Shown one piece after another: positions 1 through 11,895 of a DNA stretch of 64,000 nucleotides. Below the pieces are notes generated by a model. The model searched no databases, was not told the origin of the DNA, and was given only the letters and a program-made list of their open reading frames with translations. The stretch comes from Adiantum capillus-veneris (Eukaryota > Streptophyta > Polypodiopsida > Polypodiales > Pteridaceae). The stretch's first letter is position 1. Each line of letters starts with the position of its first letter. Made by a program: the position numbers and the translations under genes. The DNA lies in the NCBI GenBank assembly GCA_014529385.2, contig CM043967.1, positions 83,578,278-83,642,277 of the forward strand, given 5' to 3'.

Positions 1-51
1 GCTCAATTGGCAATGGAACTTGCACTTGCCCGTTTCTAGTTGGTATGATCA

Positions 52-90
52 ATTCTAGCTCCTTTTGACTGAATCAAAAGGAGCTAGAAT
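52..90. repeat. Perfect 17-bp hairpin
   Basis: Two 17-base arms (52-68 and 74-90) are perfect reverse complements around a 5-base loop. The symmetry continues imperfectly outward, with TTGCCC near 27 pairing with GGGCAA near 104. It could be the core of a fold-back or MITE-like element, or a precursor-like RNA hairpin. No terminal duplication was identified because the left side is cut by the window edge. Confidence 0.6.
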
Positions 91-1417
91 AATGATATTC
101 TTGGGCAAATTAATTCAGTCCCATTTCCTAAGGATTTCTACTCAAAAAAATATCAAAACTTGCCCTGATTCACAAGTTCCACGGTGTGAAACTGCCCTAA
201 TGGCTTGATTTTATGCAAAAATTCAATTTCAAGCCGGTCAGCTCTCTATATGCTTCGATTTCTCAGCTACACTACTCGCTTCATCGCCTGCTTGATTTTG
301 ATAAATTTTGAAATTTTTTATGTCGCTCACGGCTTTGAGTTGGTCTCTTTTCTCGCTCTTTTTGGGGTTTTTCGACGGTTCTTCTGCTGGTCTGGTTCGC
401 TTCTTCTCGGGTTTCTTTTCCTGGCTGCTCTACTCGACTTGCTCGCTTTGCGGTGTGACTCTCTCAGCTTTGCTTTTTCCTTTTTATTTTTGTTTATTTT
501 TTTGCCTTTTTCTCCCTTTTCGACTCCTCTCCACTTATTTCTATTATTTTTTTGTGAGATTTTAAATTTAATAATTTTTTTGGTATTTTTGTAAATTATA
601 ACTTTTTGGAAAAGTTTTGATTTTTAAGAAATTTTGTAGTTTTTTGGGATTTTTTGAAAGATTCTATAGATTTTATTAAATTTTGCAATTTATTTGATCA
701 ATTTATGTTCTTTTATATATTTTTTGAAAATTTTTAAATTTTCAATGAAATTTTGATGAGTTTTCTTTTTTTTTTTGGTGATTTTTAAAACATTTCTTCT
801 TTTTATTTTGTGAATTTCTATGTGACTTGTTTTATTTTTTATGAATTTTACGGCCTTTTTTTAAAAAATGGATTTTTTGGCTTTTTTATTAATTTTTGTG
901 ATTTTTAATGCTTTTAAAAAATTTAATTTTACTTTTTTGATTTTTTTTCTTTTTCTAAAAAATAATTATTTAAATTGACTAGAAAAAAGAAGAATTCACC
1001 TTTGACTTGGCAGTGCGCTAGTCGCAGGGAATCAGCATCCATGCAGGGCGAGGAGCGCCTACAGATTGGGTGGGAAGCAACAACGAGCCTTTTCAAAATT
1101 CAAGTATTCCAAGTGTTTATGATAAGCATTGCAATGTACAACTCATTGCTTGACTAACTTCTGCCTGAGTTTTGAAGTTTTGTTTTTCCAGTTTCTTGTA
1201 GAAGTAGACAATGGTGATACTTTTGTACCATATTTCTCCCTAGCATTTCGTTGAGAGTAGGACAATTGCCATTTTTAATTCTTGAAGGCATATGTGGATT
1301 CGTTTTACAAAACCTGCTAAAGAAAAGCAAGAATTACATAGAGAGCAAGGTGTGTGTGAGAATAATCTACTCAGGTTGATCTATATAAAACACTAGTTGC
1401 GAGTATGGTACTCAGTG

Positions 1418-1479
<62 letters not shown>

Positions 1480-1808
1480 TTGCTAATTATTGTTATTCTA
1501 TGCGAGGTCGCGTAACTCTGCTCACAAGATGCTTTCACTCGATACTTATTAGCAGGGATGGCTTAGTAAGCATGCTAGTGGCAAGCTCCCTTGTTTACCC
1601 AAAAGTGGTGCCCACCTTATATAGATGCTCCCTTGGCCTTTTAAACAATTGATGTCACATCACCGTGCTAAGTAGAGGGAATCGAAGGCGTCGAATGTTG
1701 TGCAACAACGTCAAGTTTTCATAAAAAGAGCAAGCTTGTGCTTACTTTCTTACAGACTCATGCCATATCATCTTGTTTGGCTATGTTTGCAACTTGTGAA
1801 ATGGTGCT

Positions 1809-2153
1809 ATGAACATGGTCCTTGACTATGATCCAAATGAGATTTTGCAATTTGCTACTCGACAAAGCCCAACTGGATGAGCAATGCTTGGTTGTTCTCT
1901 AAATGACAGTTGCGCCATTGTGCTTGTGGAGAAAGATAGATTATATATAAAATCAGAAGTTGCAACAGATGAAAAATGATTTGCAACTATTTTTTCCTTT
2001 GATAGTAGGGATGCTGAACCCTTTTTTGCCACTCTTCAGAGATATAGTGAATGATACAATGGCAAACAATCGCTACAACATATTTGGGCAAACAAGAAAA
2101 TGGCATGTGATAGACACTTTGCATGCATGGAGATTTATCAAGCAATGAACTAA
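1809..2153 (+). pseudogene. Unidentified coding relic with three in-frame TGA codons
   Basis: From the ATG at 1809 a single frame runs 115 codons to the TAA at 2151. It is interrupted only by TGA at 1878, 1977 and 2052. The translated text has ordinary protein composition (for example CAIVLVEKDRLYIKSEVA and FDSRDAEPFFATLQRY), unlike the low-complexity frames around it. All three stops are TGA, which fits decay of Trp (TGG) or Arg (CGA) codons. I do not recognise the family. It may be one exon or a captured piece of a host gene, and it may extend upstream in another frame. Confidence 0.3.
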
Positions 2154-2225
2154 ATTACTTGTATGTATTGTGAATTATATAGGATACAAAATTTAAGTTT
2201 TGTTTTTGTGGGGGGGGGGGGGGGG

Positions 2226-2274
<49 letters not shown>

Positions 2275-2542
2275 GGGGGGCGGGGGGAGGCAAGGAGGGA
2301 AATGCACATGATGGGTCACGCATAGGCCCAAAGGCAATGAAGATGCAATATAAAAGGTTGTCATTATAACTGATAGGGGGAAGAGTCAAGATCAATACAT
2401 TTGATACTTAAATGACATAAGAATATTCCTACAACAACCATGTTAACATCTATCACCATGATCTATCATTATGGTGTGCACATTATCCTCAATGACAAAA
2501 ATATTCTATAAGAAAAGTACATGTAAATATGTTGGTGTGTGA

Positions 2543-2588
<46 letters not shown>

Positions 2589-4279
2589 TTCCTTTATCAT
2601 CTTTCTTGTGTGTGTGTGTGTGTGTTGTGAGAGAGAGAGCGCCATGGAATGTGCACGTTAATAAAAATATTTGGTTTTTCTTATATATGTGGACTTTCCT
2701 CTAGATGTAGAGAAATTCAATAAGTAAATGTTCATGTTTTGTTGCTTCTGGGATAGCTTCAAGAATTCTTATGTGAAATTAAGTATTCCTAAAATGTGCC
2801 AAGATTTGACAATGCTTTGTATGTTGTCCTCTTTGAGTGGTTGGGTTTGCTTGTTTTTTTGGTTAGCTCGACAAATCTTGCGTGGTCTTTGGAGTTCCTC
2901 ATAAAAATGAGCAAGAAGTAAAAGTGTACTGTCAATTAGCGAGCGGACAATGAGCAATGAAAAGCGAGTTAGGGAAAAAACTAAAATGGAAGAAATAAGT
3001 TTTGTGGTCTACACTTGCTGAAACTAGAGTCTATTCATCATTTTATGGAGTTTGAAGCAATTCAAACCTTTTCGATCATTAAAAGATTGGTGTTTTGCTA
3101 ATTGGTCTTTTCAATTAAAATTCCATTTAGCAAAGCTAACCATTTGAGGTCCATTGAGCCATGCTATACTCTAATAGAAGTTTTATTGATATAATTAAGA
3201 CAATGCTATAACATATTTTACCGCCTATCACTCTGTATCAATGGCATAGATAAATGGGAATGTATTTCTTGGTGAAGGGGGGAGGGTGGGGAGACACTAC
3301 TTGAGGATGCAAAATAAATTGTGTAGAAAGCATTCAACATTCAATAATTCTCAGAGATGGTTAGTAATGAATATTTTATAGATTTAGAAACATCAAGGTC
3401 AAACCTTGGTAGCATAGACATATAAATTTTTCCACAAAGAGATAAGGGCTAAGAATGGGGCATGATTTTTTAGTAAAAAATCTATTTATTCATTTTTCAT
3501 ATTTTGAATAAAGTATAAACTAATTCATATCTCATGCCAAATCTTCCCATCGGGGCTAGTTTAGGGAAGTTAGCTCTTGTGGAGGAACATGCTCAACTTG
3601 GTATTTGTTCCTCTACCTTGGTGGGTAAATGACCAATTCAATTTTCAATCTGCTCACAGCTATGCAATGTCCCCACTCACGTTGCCTAGAGACTTGGGAT
3701 TCAAGAACACAAAAATTAGAAAAAAAGATTCACAATTTGGGTAAGTTAGCCTTGGATTGGTGGACTAGCGCCCTCAACTTTTTCTGTATTCACAACACAC
3801 CACATCCATAAAATGTGTTATAATTGGGGATGAACATCTTGGGTCTAGTGCCTATTTAATGTCTATGGTTCCAATTAGTGTTGTGCTATTACTACAATGC
3901 TGAATTTGAGGTTGGGAATGGATTCTTTTGAGGTTGGGAATGGATTCTGGCAATAGCTTATGGTCAAGCATGTTAAGATTGTAGAGTCGACCAAGAGACT
4001 ACCATTAGTTTATCTGTGAGAGGAAAAGGGTTGCAATAATTTTTTTGGTATAAAGGCTATTCTCTATCAAGGTCTTGTTGAGGATCAACATGGATAAACA
4101 TGAAAAGTGATGATAGCCGTTTTTTGGCTCCGCCTCACTAGTTGAATGGGTACAAAACTTCATGACAAAGAGGCCAAGGTAAACTTACAACAACTAAAGG
4201 GATACATGCTTGTGTAGACCTCCTAATTTTTGTGTATGTGAGCATGTGATGGTCTACATAATAGCAAGTTCTATGGTAG

Positions 4280-4800
4280 TGACGGCCGGTTTTCGAAACC
4301 GCGATCGCAAGAACCAACCCCAATCAGGGAGGAGCACATCACCGGAAAAAATGAAAAAAAGTTGTTTTTTTAACATTCACCACCCCCTTCTACGCTTGGC
4401 CACAGCGGGCCGCCACCAATTTGGCCACACCTCTCTCCATTATCACCACAGGACAAAGGTCTCTCTCTCCTGCTCGGCTCAGTGGTCAGCCTCCGCCAAT
4501 CCACCATCCTCGCTCTAATCTCTACTCCTGTGTCACCTAGCCCAAAGGGTGCATAAGCCAAGTTGCCGCTGGCTTTTCTTCCACTAGCGGGCCATCGTGC
4601 TTTTACAAAGTCTCCCTCTCTCTCTTTCATTATTTTCCACACACACACTCTCTCTCTCTTACCCCCCCTCGCTTGTCTTTCTCCCTCTGGGACCCACCGC
4701 TATACCTCACCCACCCTCTCCTCTCGTCCACACTCTCTTGACCTCTCTAGCCCTCTTCTCTCCTCTTGTTTTTCCCTCTGGCGGGCCACCATATAATAGT

Positions 4801-4855
<55 letters not shown>

Positions 4856-5289
4856 AAGATGCCGCATAATGTTCAGCTCTCTCTCTCATAATCCAACACA
4901 CTCTCTCTCAAAAGCACCCACCCCCCTCATCCCCTTCCTTGGCCCGCCACCCCTTACCCCACCCCGTTGACCACAAGACTCCCCCCCCCCCCCCCCCCCC
5001 CCCCCTCTCTATCTCTATCGGCCAACCAGCCCAAGCCCAAAGTCTCTCTTTCTCTTTCTCTCTCGTGCTCTCTATGTCAGCCCGAAGGTGCAGTCAATAA
5101 GTCTCTCCCTCTGTCTCTTACACACACTCCCCACACTCCCTCCCCTTCCTTCCTCCCTCACCATCCCCTCTTCCCCTCACTCACTCACTCACTCTCTCAA
5201 ACTCTCTCCCTCGCTCTCTGTGTCGGGACAGCCAGGTGCCGCAGTGGCTCTATCTCTCTCTATCATACACACACACACACACCCTTGCT

Positions 5290-5331
<42 letters not shown>

Positions 5332-6427
5332 ATCTCCACTCCTCTCACACCCTCACGCACACATTCTCTTTCTCTCACTCACACTCTGTGTAGCGATGCC
5401 GCCAGAACATTTATTAAAAAAAAATTAAAATAAATAAATATATATATATAAATCTCTTGATCCCGTTCGCACACACATTCCCTTATACACACTTATACAC
5501 ACACACACAACCGCGAGCCATATGCACACACACTCACAACACTTTTTTTATAAAAAGAACACACATTACACACACTCACAAGCACACACGCCTACACACA
5601 CACATATAAAACACTCAGTACACGCACACACAAAAAATAATATATATATAAAAATGAAGGAATCGACGCCAACGACAAAGAAGAAGAAGGCCAAGTCACG
5701 CGCCACCGACACCGAAACAAGAAAAGACGTTGAAGGCATGCCTCGGCCGGCCCCGAAAATGACCAACTCTCTACACTGACGCACCAGTGAGATGCCGTTC
5801 GTCGGCATTTCATCCACGACGCCCTCTTCAGTGAAATCCATAGGTTGTCATCATTTTTCCTAGTTTCAAACCAAATCTTGTAAACAACCTCGATTGTAAA
5901 TTATCACCTCTCTCTAGGTGATGGCCACAAAGGTCCACCTAAGAGTTTTCATTTTTTTAAATTTCCCCAAGACAAAGCAAGGGTCAACCATCTGGGACCC
6001 ACCGCCTTGCTTTGTCTCCCCTGATTACTGCCCTAAACCTAATCAGTTTACCCGAACCTAAAGCAGTCAGCACCTATAGAAAGGCACTGAGAGGTCACTA
6101 TCGGGGGGTCAGCACTTGGTAGCATTTTGGTGGGAGGGATTGGCAACACTTGTATCAAGAGAGAGGGGATTTCGTGTAGCATTGTGGGAATGAGCACTAT
6201 GTGAAGAAGCCATGTCTACACCTTAACTCCAATGGTTGCCACACACACACTCACGCTAGCAGAAATCCCCGTGTCTATGAGTCACCTCTAGAGAACGCAC
6301 TAGTAGGCGCACTATCTCTCTCTCTATCTCTCTATCACCATGGTTGCTACCTGGACCGAAATAAGCTTGCTGTAAATATTGCATGAAAATAGTTTTTCCT
6401 CACACCCCGAGGGTTTTCATCACCTGT

Positions 6428-6498
<71 letters not shown>

Positions 6499-6695
6499 AC
6501 TCTCAGTCTCTCTCTGTGTTTGTGTGTGTGTGTGTGCGTGTATAGAGTTTGTGTTATTTCAAATCATTGTTGTCCACGTCCTAGCCGCTCAAAGCTAGGT
6601 GGTGCCCCCTATTCGCTTCACCGTGGCCGGCTCGGCGTGCATCGGCTCCTAGTGTTTGAGGCCGTCGGGGTCCGTGTCGTGCTTTGCGCTCGTTA
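4280..6695 (+). repeat. 5' LTR of the Tat-type element
   Basis: The LTR aligns along its length with 13098-15574. It contains long low-complexity tracts: (CT)n at 4806-4852, a C run of about 25 at 4981-5005, (CA)n at 5270-5330 and (CT)n at 6431-6491. The position matching the TATA box of the 3' LTR reads TATAGAAAG (about 6075), while the 3' LTR has TATAAAAAG. The homology between the two LTRs stops at CTCGTTAGT. I place the end at 6695 because the shared GTAG flank then follows the 3' copy. Confidence 0.85.
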
Positions 6696-6697
6696 GT

Positions 6698-6712
6698 TGG
6701 TGTCCCCACAGA
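6698..6712 (+). promoter_or_regulatory. Possible primer binding site
   Basis: TGGTGTCCCCACAG begins two bases after the proposed LTR end. It starts with the TGG expected for pairing with a tRNA CCA end. I cannot assign the tRNA species with confidence. Confidence 0.35.
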
Positions 6713-6770
6713 GCAGGGCTTCTTGGAAACCTTCAGTTTACAATGCTGAAGATAGCACACATCATCAACC

Positions 6771-7738
6771 ATGGACAAATGGCTGAAAGAATTTTCCAAC
6801 TTGAGAACGGAGGAGGAGGAGACTGAAGAGGCATTGACCGCCTTCATTGAAGTACTACTGCCAGGCTGTAGTGTCATCAGTATTCAAGAGGTAAGCTCCC
6901 CATCTCGTGTTGCTCGTTCTAACCGCAAATTGAGAGCATCAGGTGGGAAGTCTATGAAGTGTCACCAGTGCTTTTAACCAAAGCACACTATCAATGAGTG
7001 CCAGCAACGAAGGTAAGGAAGGGGCTGAAATCATCTACATCGATGTTCACTGCGAGGAGGTCGTCCATATCAAGGGAGGAAAAAGATCGGTAAGGCATCT
7101 CTTTCCTAAGGGAACTGCAAGCAAAGATATAGCCTCTACTCCTAAGTGGCCAAAAGGGGCTGCTCGAGCCAAAGGGAAGGAAGGGCTAAGCTAGTCCAGA
7201 AACACATGACCCCAAAGGAAGAAGCACCTGGCCATACGAGTGCTTCAAGTTCGGGAAGCGGTAGGTCGTGCCTAGTTTGCCAAAAAGAAGGTCATCCGAG
7301 GCAAAGAGGCGGAAGGTCGCCTATCGATTTGCATGGCGCATGCGAGTACTGCTAGTCTATTTCGACAATCCTAAAGCAAAAGTGGTAAGAAGGTTCCCAT
7401 GCCCTAAGGAAGAGTGGTTCGGCTACTGCTCTTGCTGCTTTGGAGGATGGGTAGAGGGTCTTCCTCCTCTCCCCGTACAGCTCATCCTGAAGAAACTCTC
7501 CACCACGGGTGAGACCCAGTGGGCTGGAGACAAGTTACAGTTGAATGGAGTGGAGTTCATGCAACGCGCCGACTACGGTAACTACCTGCAATTGCTGCTA
7601 GCTAAAAGGCTAGAAGTAGTCAAACATGTTGCCATCACCGCGTACGTGCTGAGCGACGAAGGAAAAGTGGAGCCTATGAAAGACGACGACCTCCTGTGGA
7701 TGTGCCGACTCATCAACACCGGCACGGTAAGAGTATAA
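6771..7738 (+). pseudogene. Cys-rich ORF1-like region upstream of gag
   Basis: Between the 5' LTR and gag lies a broken coding stretch in three frame segments: 6771-6977, 7146-7355 and 7268-7738. The first begins MDKWLKEFSNLRTEEEETEE and ends with KCHQC followed after a TAA by H-x4-C, so positions 6960-7001 spell Cx2Cx4Hx4C interrupted by a stop. Further on are CLVCQKEGH, CEYC and CPKEEWFGYCSCC with G-x-x-G-L-P-P, then a Cys-poor tail ending at 7738. Ogre elements are known to carry an extra ORF of unclear function here. The CHQC start and the CP...G-C-C cluster resemble a zf-4CXXC_R1 (CDCA7-type) finger, but the copy is too decayed to be sure. A second zinc-knuckle protein is the alternative. 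Confidence 0.45.
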
Positions 7739-8062
7739 GTAAGTGCTCCACCTTCTGTGCATCATGGAAAACGGACCAAGAGCCTTTCCGTTTAGGTTTC
7801 TGCAACACATGCATGTGAATATTTATGTAGATAGAAAAATCTTCTACCAACAGAAGATTGTGTATGTATTTGGTACTGCGGTGCTAGGAGAAATCCTTAG
7901 CTTCCCAAACCCTATTATTCTCCCCATATCGGATTGCCATCACCCTTTCAATGTTTCTATTTTTATCCTGTTTTAAATCTATCCACCCAACCCTGTAAAA
8001 ATCCGCTAATGTCATTAATGTTATAAAAATAAATAAAGTTTGTGATTTCTTGAGTTACTACC

Positions 8063-9253
8063 ATGGCAAGTGTCTCTTTTCCCACATTCAGTGGAAAGAA
8101 GGGAGAAGACATCACCACCGATTTTCTGGATGACTTTGACATCGCTTGTGTGGTTTCCAACAAGGATGACGACACCTCAAGGCTACGAATTTTTCCTCTA
8201 CTGATGAAAGTAGAGGCCAAGTCTTGGTATAATGCTTTGCCCCAAGCTACCAAAAATGCATGGGATGTACTACGTGCTGCCTTTGTGAAGAGGTTTGGTG
8301 GAGGCACAACCTCAGCAAAGTTATGGCAGCTACTGACGGAATTAAAGTAGGGAGGTCTACTAGAGTATGCCACTTACGAATCCAAGTTTGTGGATTTATG
8401 GGAGCGATGGGTTGCCTCACTAGGGGAAGGTGAAGAAGCGCTTAATTTCCTGAAGAAGGACCATTTCATTGCTGGCATGTGGTCATCGCTTAAAGAGAAG
8501 CTGAAGGAGAGGTTCGCTGCAACGTATGAGTTGGCAGTGGAAATAGCCCGCCTTAAAGACAAGAAGCTGCATATGCAAGCAAGAGTTAATGAGTCATACG
8601 AATTGAGCTCAGTCCAACTAACCCCAGTGATTGCAACAGCCACTCATAGAACTCAACCACAGGAGGCATTAGAAGAGCAACAAGACCTGTTGAGTCGCAT
8701 CACTACTCAGCTTGAAAGTTTATCCATGCATCTGGTGCAGCAAGGGCATGCACCTATCAAAAATCCAGAGCAAGGGAGAGCACAACGAAGGCACCACTGC
8801 TATAATTGAGGGGAAGACGGCCATGGCATGTATTACTGCCCACATCCGAGAAGGCAGAATTTCAATAGAGGAGGAAGACGGAATCATATCTCTCCACCAA
8901 CAGCAAGACCACCACCACCCAGGCAACCAGGGTCGATTCCACCGATCCAAATCCTTCAACCACCTGTACAACAACCACCACCACAACCTCTCATTCCACC
9001 GCTACCTCCACCACCTGCTGTAAACCAAGCGATGAGTGTTATTATCCTGGAAGCTAAAGGGAAAGCAAAGGTAGAAGAACTAGTCCGAGAGAAGAACAAA
9101 GAAAAAGGAAAGGTAGAAGAAGTGGATGCCATGGGAGTGAAGCGTGCCAGGCACAAAGAAGCCTCTCACAGGGAAGAGAAAATGAATGGAAAAGGCGAGT
9201 CTAGCAAGCAGGCATCTAAGCCTCGGTTGAAGATCGACATCGTGGATTTTTAA
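8063..9253 (+). pseudogene. gag of the Tat-type element
   Basis: One frame from the ATG at 8063 to the TAA at 9251 encodes a retrotransposon Gag. The N-terminal part (FPTFSGKKGEDITTDFLDDF ... AKSWYNALPQAT) is a typical capsid region. It is followed by a charged helix region and a CCHC zinc knuckle at 8798-8839, then a Pro-rich stretch and a basic tail. Two internal stops break it: TAG at 8348-8350, and TGA at 8807-8809 exactly where the second Cys of Cx2Cx4Hx4C belongs. Gag would package the element RNA in cytoplasmic virus-like particles. This copy cannot make full-length protein. Confidence 0.85.
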
Positions 9254-9257
9254 CTGG

Positions 9258-9824
9258 GTGAGTATTCTAAACCATATGACAGTTCACGATGTGTTGATGC
9301 AGGGTCCAATGATAACTTGTCCCCAATTACTCCATCTTGCACCAAGGATGAGGAGACAATGGAAGAAGATGGTAAGTATAAGAAGATCAAGACCAAGGAT
9401 AGCTGAGGCTATATCTGGGAGGGACCTTGGTGACATCCTACCAACCATGGATGCCCACATCAAGGGGAAACGTATCTCAAATGTCTACATAGATGGTGGC
9501 GCATAGATATGTGTCATGAGTAAGAAAATGATGCACCTTCTAGGCCTAGAGGTAAGTAGGCCGGCACCCTGCTGAGCCAAAATGGCAAATAACGTAAGAG
9601 TGAAATGTGTAGGCACTATGAATGCAGTCAAAGTGAAGGCATTCAACATAGAAGTGGAGGTAGACATTTTTGTCATGCCACACAAAGGGGAGGGCTACCC
9701 TATCATTCTTGGAAGACCTTGGCTCATGGCTATGGAACCTAAGCAAGACTGGAGTACCTGAATTATTCAAATGAAGGACGCTAAAGGGAAGTCCATATAT
9801 TACGACATGAGGACTGGGAAGTAG
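9258..9824 (+). pseudogene. Aspartic protease region of the Tat-type element
   Basis: The frame follows gag immediately but in a different register. It shows the retropepsin pattern: YIDGGA (DSGA-like catalytic loop, with Ser replaced by Gly) near 9490-9505, and the later YPIILGRPWLMA motif near 9700. In-frame stops follow the catalytic loop (9504-9506) and recur before RT. The protease would normally cleave the polyprotein. Both the loop substitution and the stops indicate inactivity. Confidence 0.75.
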
Positions 9825-9830
9825 TGCAAC

Positions 9831-11474
9831 ATGATCTTGGAGGCTTTGGAAGATGAGTCCACCAGTGACTATTCGTCCACCTTAGGAGAAGAGACAACAA
9901 AAACTGAAGAAAGTGACAGTAGCATCGAAGTGATGGGGGTCATCGTTAAAGACCCAAAAAGATTGACACAATTTGAAGCACCACTGGCAAACCAAGAGCA
10001 ACCATCAGGTACGCAATCCTTGAAGGATACAAGTAAGTTATATCGGATGCTCTCCAGTGAGTTAACCGGTGAAGAGAGAAAAGAATATGTCTCCATGCTA
10101 GGTAATTTCACCACATTGTTCATTGATGGTTATGATAAGATCACAGGAATCACAGTGGTACAACACCTCATAAGACTCAAGGAAGGAAGTAAGCCCATAG
10201 TGCAAAATCTCAGAAGGCTTGGGGTAATCCAACAAGAGGCACTACTCAAAGAGGTGAGGAATTTGCTACAGGCAGGTTTCATTTACCCCATCGAAGACTC
10301 AGAGTGGGTCTCTCCAGTGGTAGTCACACCAAAGAAGAATGGCAAGTGGAGAGTTTGGGTAGACTACAAACCCCTCAATGCAGCCACAAAGAGGGATCAT
10401 TTTTCCCTCTCGTTCCAAGATGAAATTCTCAATGAAGTGGCAGGTCATGAGCGCTACACAGTATGTGATGGCTACTCAAGCTACTTTCAAATTAGTATTG
10501 CAGAAGAAGACTAGAAAAAGACAACTTTCATAACACCCTAGGGATGCTTTGCTTACAGAGTGATTTCTTTTGGCCTCACCAACGCTCTGGCCACATTCCA
10601 GCGCTATGTGACTTTTGTCTTCCAGCCATACTTTGGAACGTCAATATGAGTCTTTATAGGTGATTTTTGCATCTATAGTTCACGCTCCCTCCATTTGAGC
10701 AAAGTCTATGATGGATTGACCAGGTTGCAAACCTTGGGTGGCCAGCTCAACGTGGATAAGTGTCACATTGGTGAAAGCAAGGTCACTCTCCTTGGCCATG
10801 TAATTTCAGCAAAAGGGATTGAGGCTGATCCTAGCAAGATTCAAGCTTTGGTATCTTTGTCATCACCCACCACAGCTAAGCAGTTGGTCTCTTTCCTTCA
10901 GAAGATAAGGTATTTAAGTAGGTTCATTCACTTACTATCTCATGTGGTTCTCCCTCTACAACAAGTCACCCATAGAGATGTCTTCTCATGGAGTGAAGAA
11001 AATGAGCAACAGTTTACTGAAGTGAAAAAAATCATGGCCACACTTCCCACCATTTCACCCCCCAGATGGGACGAGCCTTTTTATGTGAACACTAGTGTAG
11101 GAAGTGATACACTTGGAGCCGTACTAATGCAAAAGGACCCCCAAACCTCTTTCATGCGTCCTATCTACTTCTCTAGTCGTGTCATGACTCCATCAAAAAA
11201 GGGATTCACCGGAGTAGAGCACATGGTGCTCGCATTAATGTTTGCCAATGTAAAGTTCCACTCTTATCTATTGCCTAGACCCTTTGTAATTCTGACAATG
11301 GAGGAGGTTTTTTCGTATGTAATGCGACACATGGATGCCTCATCTAGGATCTCTATATGGCTGGTTAGATTACAAGAGTTTGACTACACCATGCAGGTGA
11401 AAAACTCCACCAGGGCTAGTCTAGCAGGTATTCTTACTCATCATCACTATGAGAAGAAGCTGAAGGTCAACATA
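9831..11474 (+). pseudogene. Reverse transcriptase and RNase H of the Tat-type element
   Basis: The same frame as the protease continues through RT. Recognisable motifs are SPVVVTPKKNGKWRVWVDY, DGYSSYFQISI (first catalytic Asp present) and ISFGLTNALATFQR. The YxDD box reads FIGD at 10653-10664, so one of the catalytic Asp pair is lost. Stops occur at 10512-10514, near 10540 and at 10647-10649. From about 11040 the RNase H-like domain follows (PFYVNTSVGSDTLGAVLMQ ... PIYFSSRVMTPSKKGFTGVE). It would copy the RNA genome into cDNA; here it is non-functional. Confidence 0.88.
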
Positions 11475-11504
11475 GAAGGTAAAGAAGTGACACCACTGGT
11501 AGAA

Positions 11505-11895
11505 AGTCCTAAGCTAGAAAGAGATCACTCTCTTTTCTTTGATGGAGCATACAAGAGAACAGTGGACCAGTCTGCAACTGGAATCATCATTTTCAATGAG
11601 CAAAAGTAAGTTTGAAGTAGTGCAATTATTTCATGTCCCTAGGACAAAAAATCAAGAGGTAGATGCTCTAGCCAAGGAAAGAATACAAGACACCCCCATA
11701 GGAGCAATTAAAGTAAAACTACCCCTCTTTCAAGGTAGCGATGCTATGCCTGATATCATCAACTTTGTAGATACAGGAGAATGTCCTGAAGGGTACACTA
11801 AGGGCCAAAAACAGTGGCCGATAAGGAGGGCTACAAGATACCGCCTTGTAAACAACCACTTATATTGTAAAGGCAAGGATCAGATTCTCAGTTGA
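11505..11895 (+). pseudogene. Second (aRNH-type) RNase H, internally deleted
   Basis: Downstream of the first RNase H comes a new domain start, LFFDGAYKR...GIIIFNEQK, ending in a stop at 11607-11609. In the next frame it continues with VVQLFHVPRTKNQEVDALAK. These are the beginning (FDGA with the first catalytic Asp) and the end (HxPRxxNxxADALA-like) of the archaeal-like RNase H found in Tat/Ogre elements. The middle of the domain is missing and the reading frame changes at the junction, so the domain was collapsed by a deletion. The frame then runs on toward integrase and stops with TGA at 11893-11895. Confidence 0.65.

Larger units (their letters stand above)
1..4279. other. AT-rich region without a recognisable gene
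   Basis: The stretch is AT-rich (very T-rich from 450 to 960). It carries microsatellites: (GA)n at 1421-1470, a G tract running into (GA)n at 2210-2271, and (GT)n followed by (GA)n at 2530-2588. A short direct duplication of about 21 bp lies at 3905-3950. Apart from a hairpin at 52-90 and a possible coding relic at 1809-2153, described separately, I see no gene or complete element. Open frames here are low-complexity. Confidence 0.6.

Noticed and set aside
205-594. 129-codon hydrophobic open frame
   Set aside because: It comes from a T-rich stretch; Phe/Leu richness follows base composition and there is no conserved motif.
4563-5433. Several overlapping frames in the 5' LTR (and their counterparts at 13414-14554)
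   Set aside because: They are produced by CT, CA and C tracts and shift register between the two LTRs, so they are not coding.
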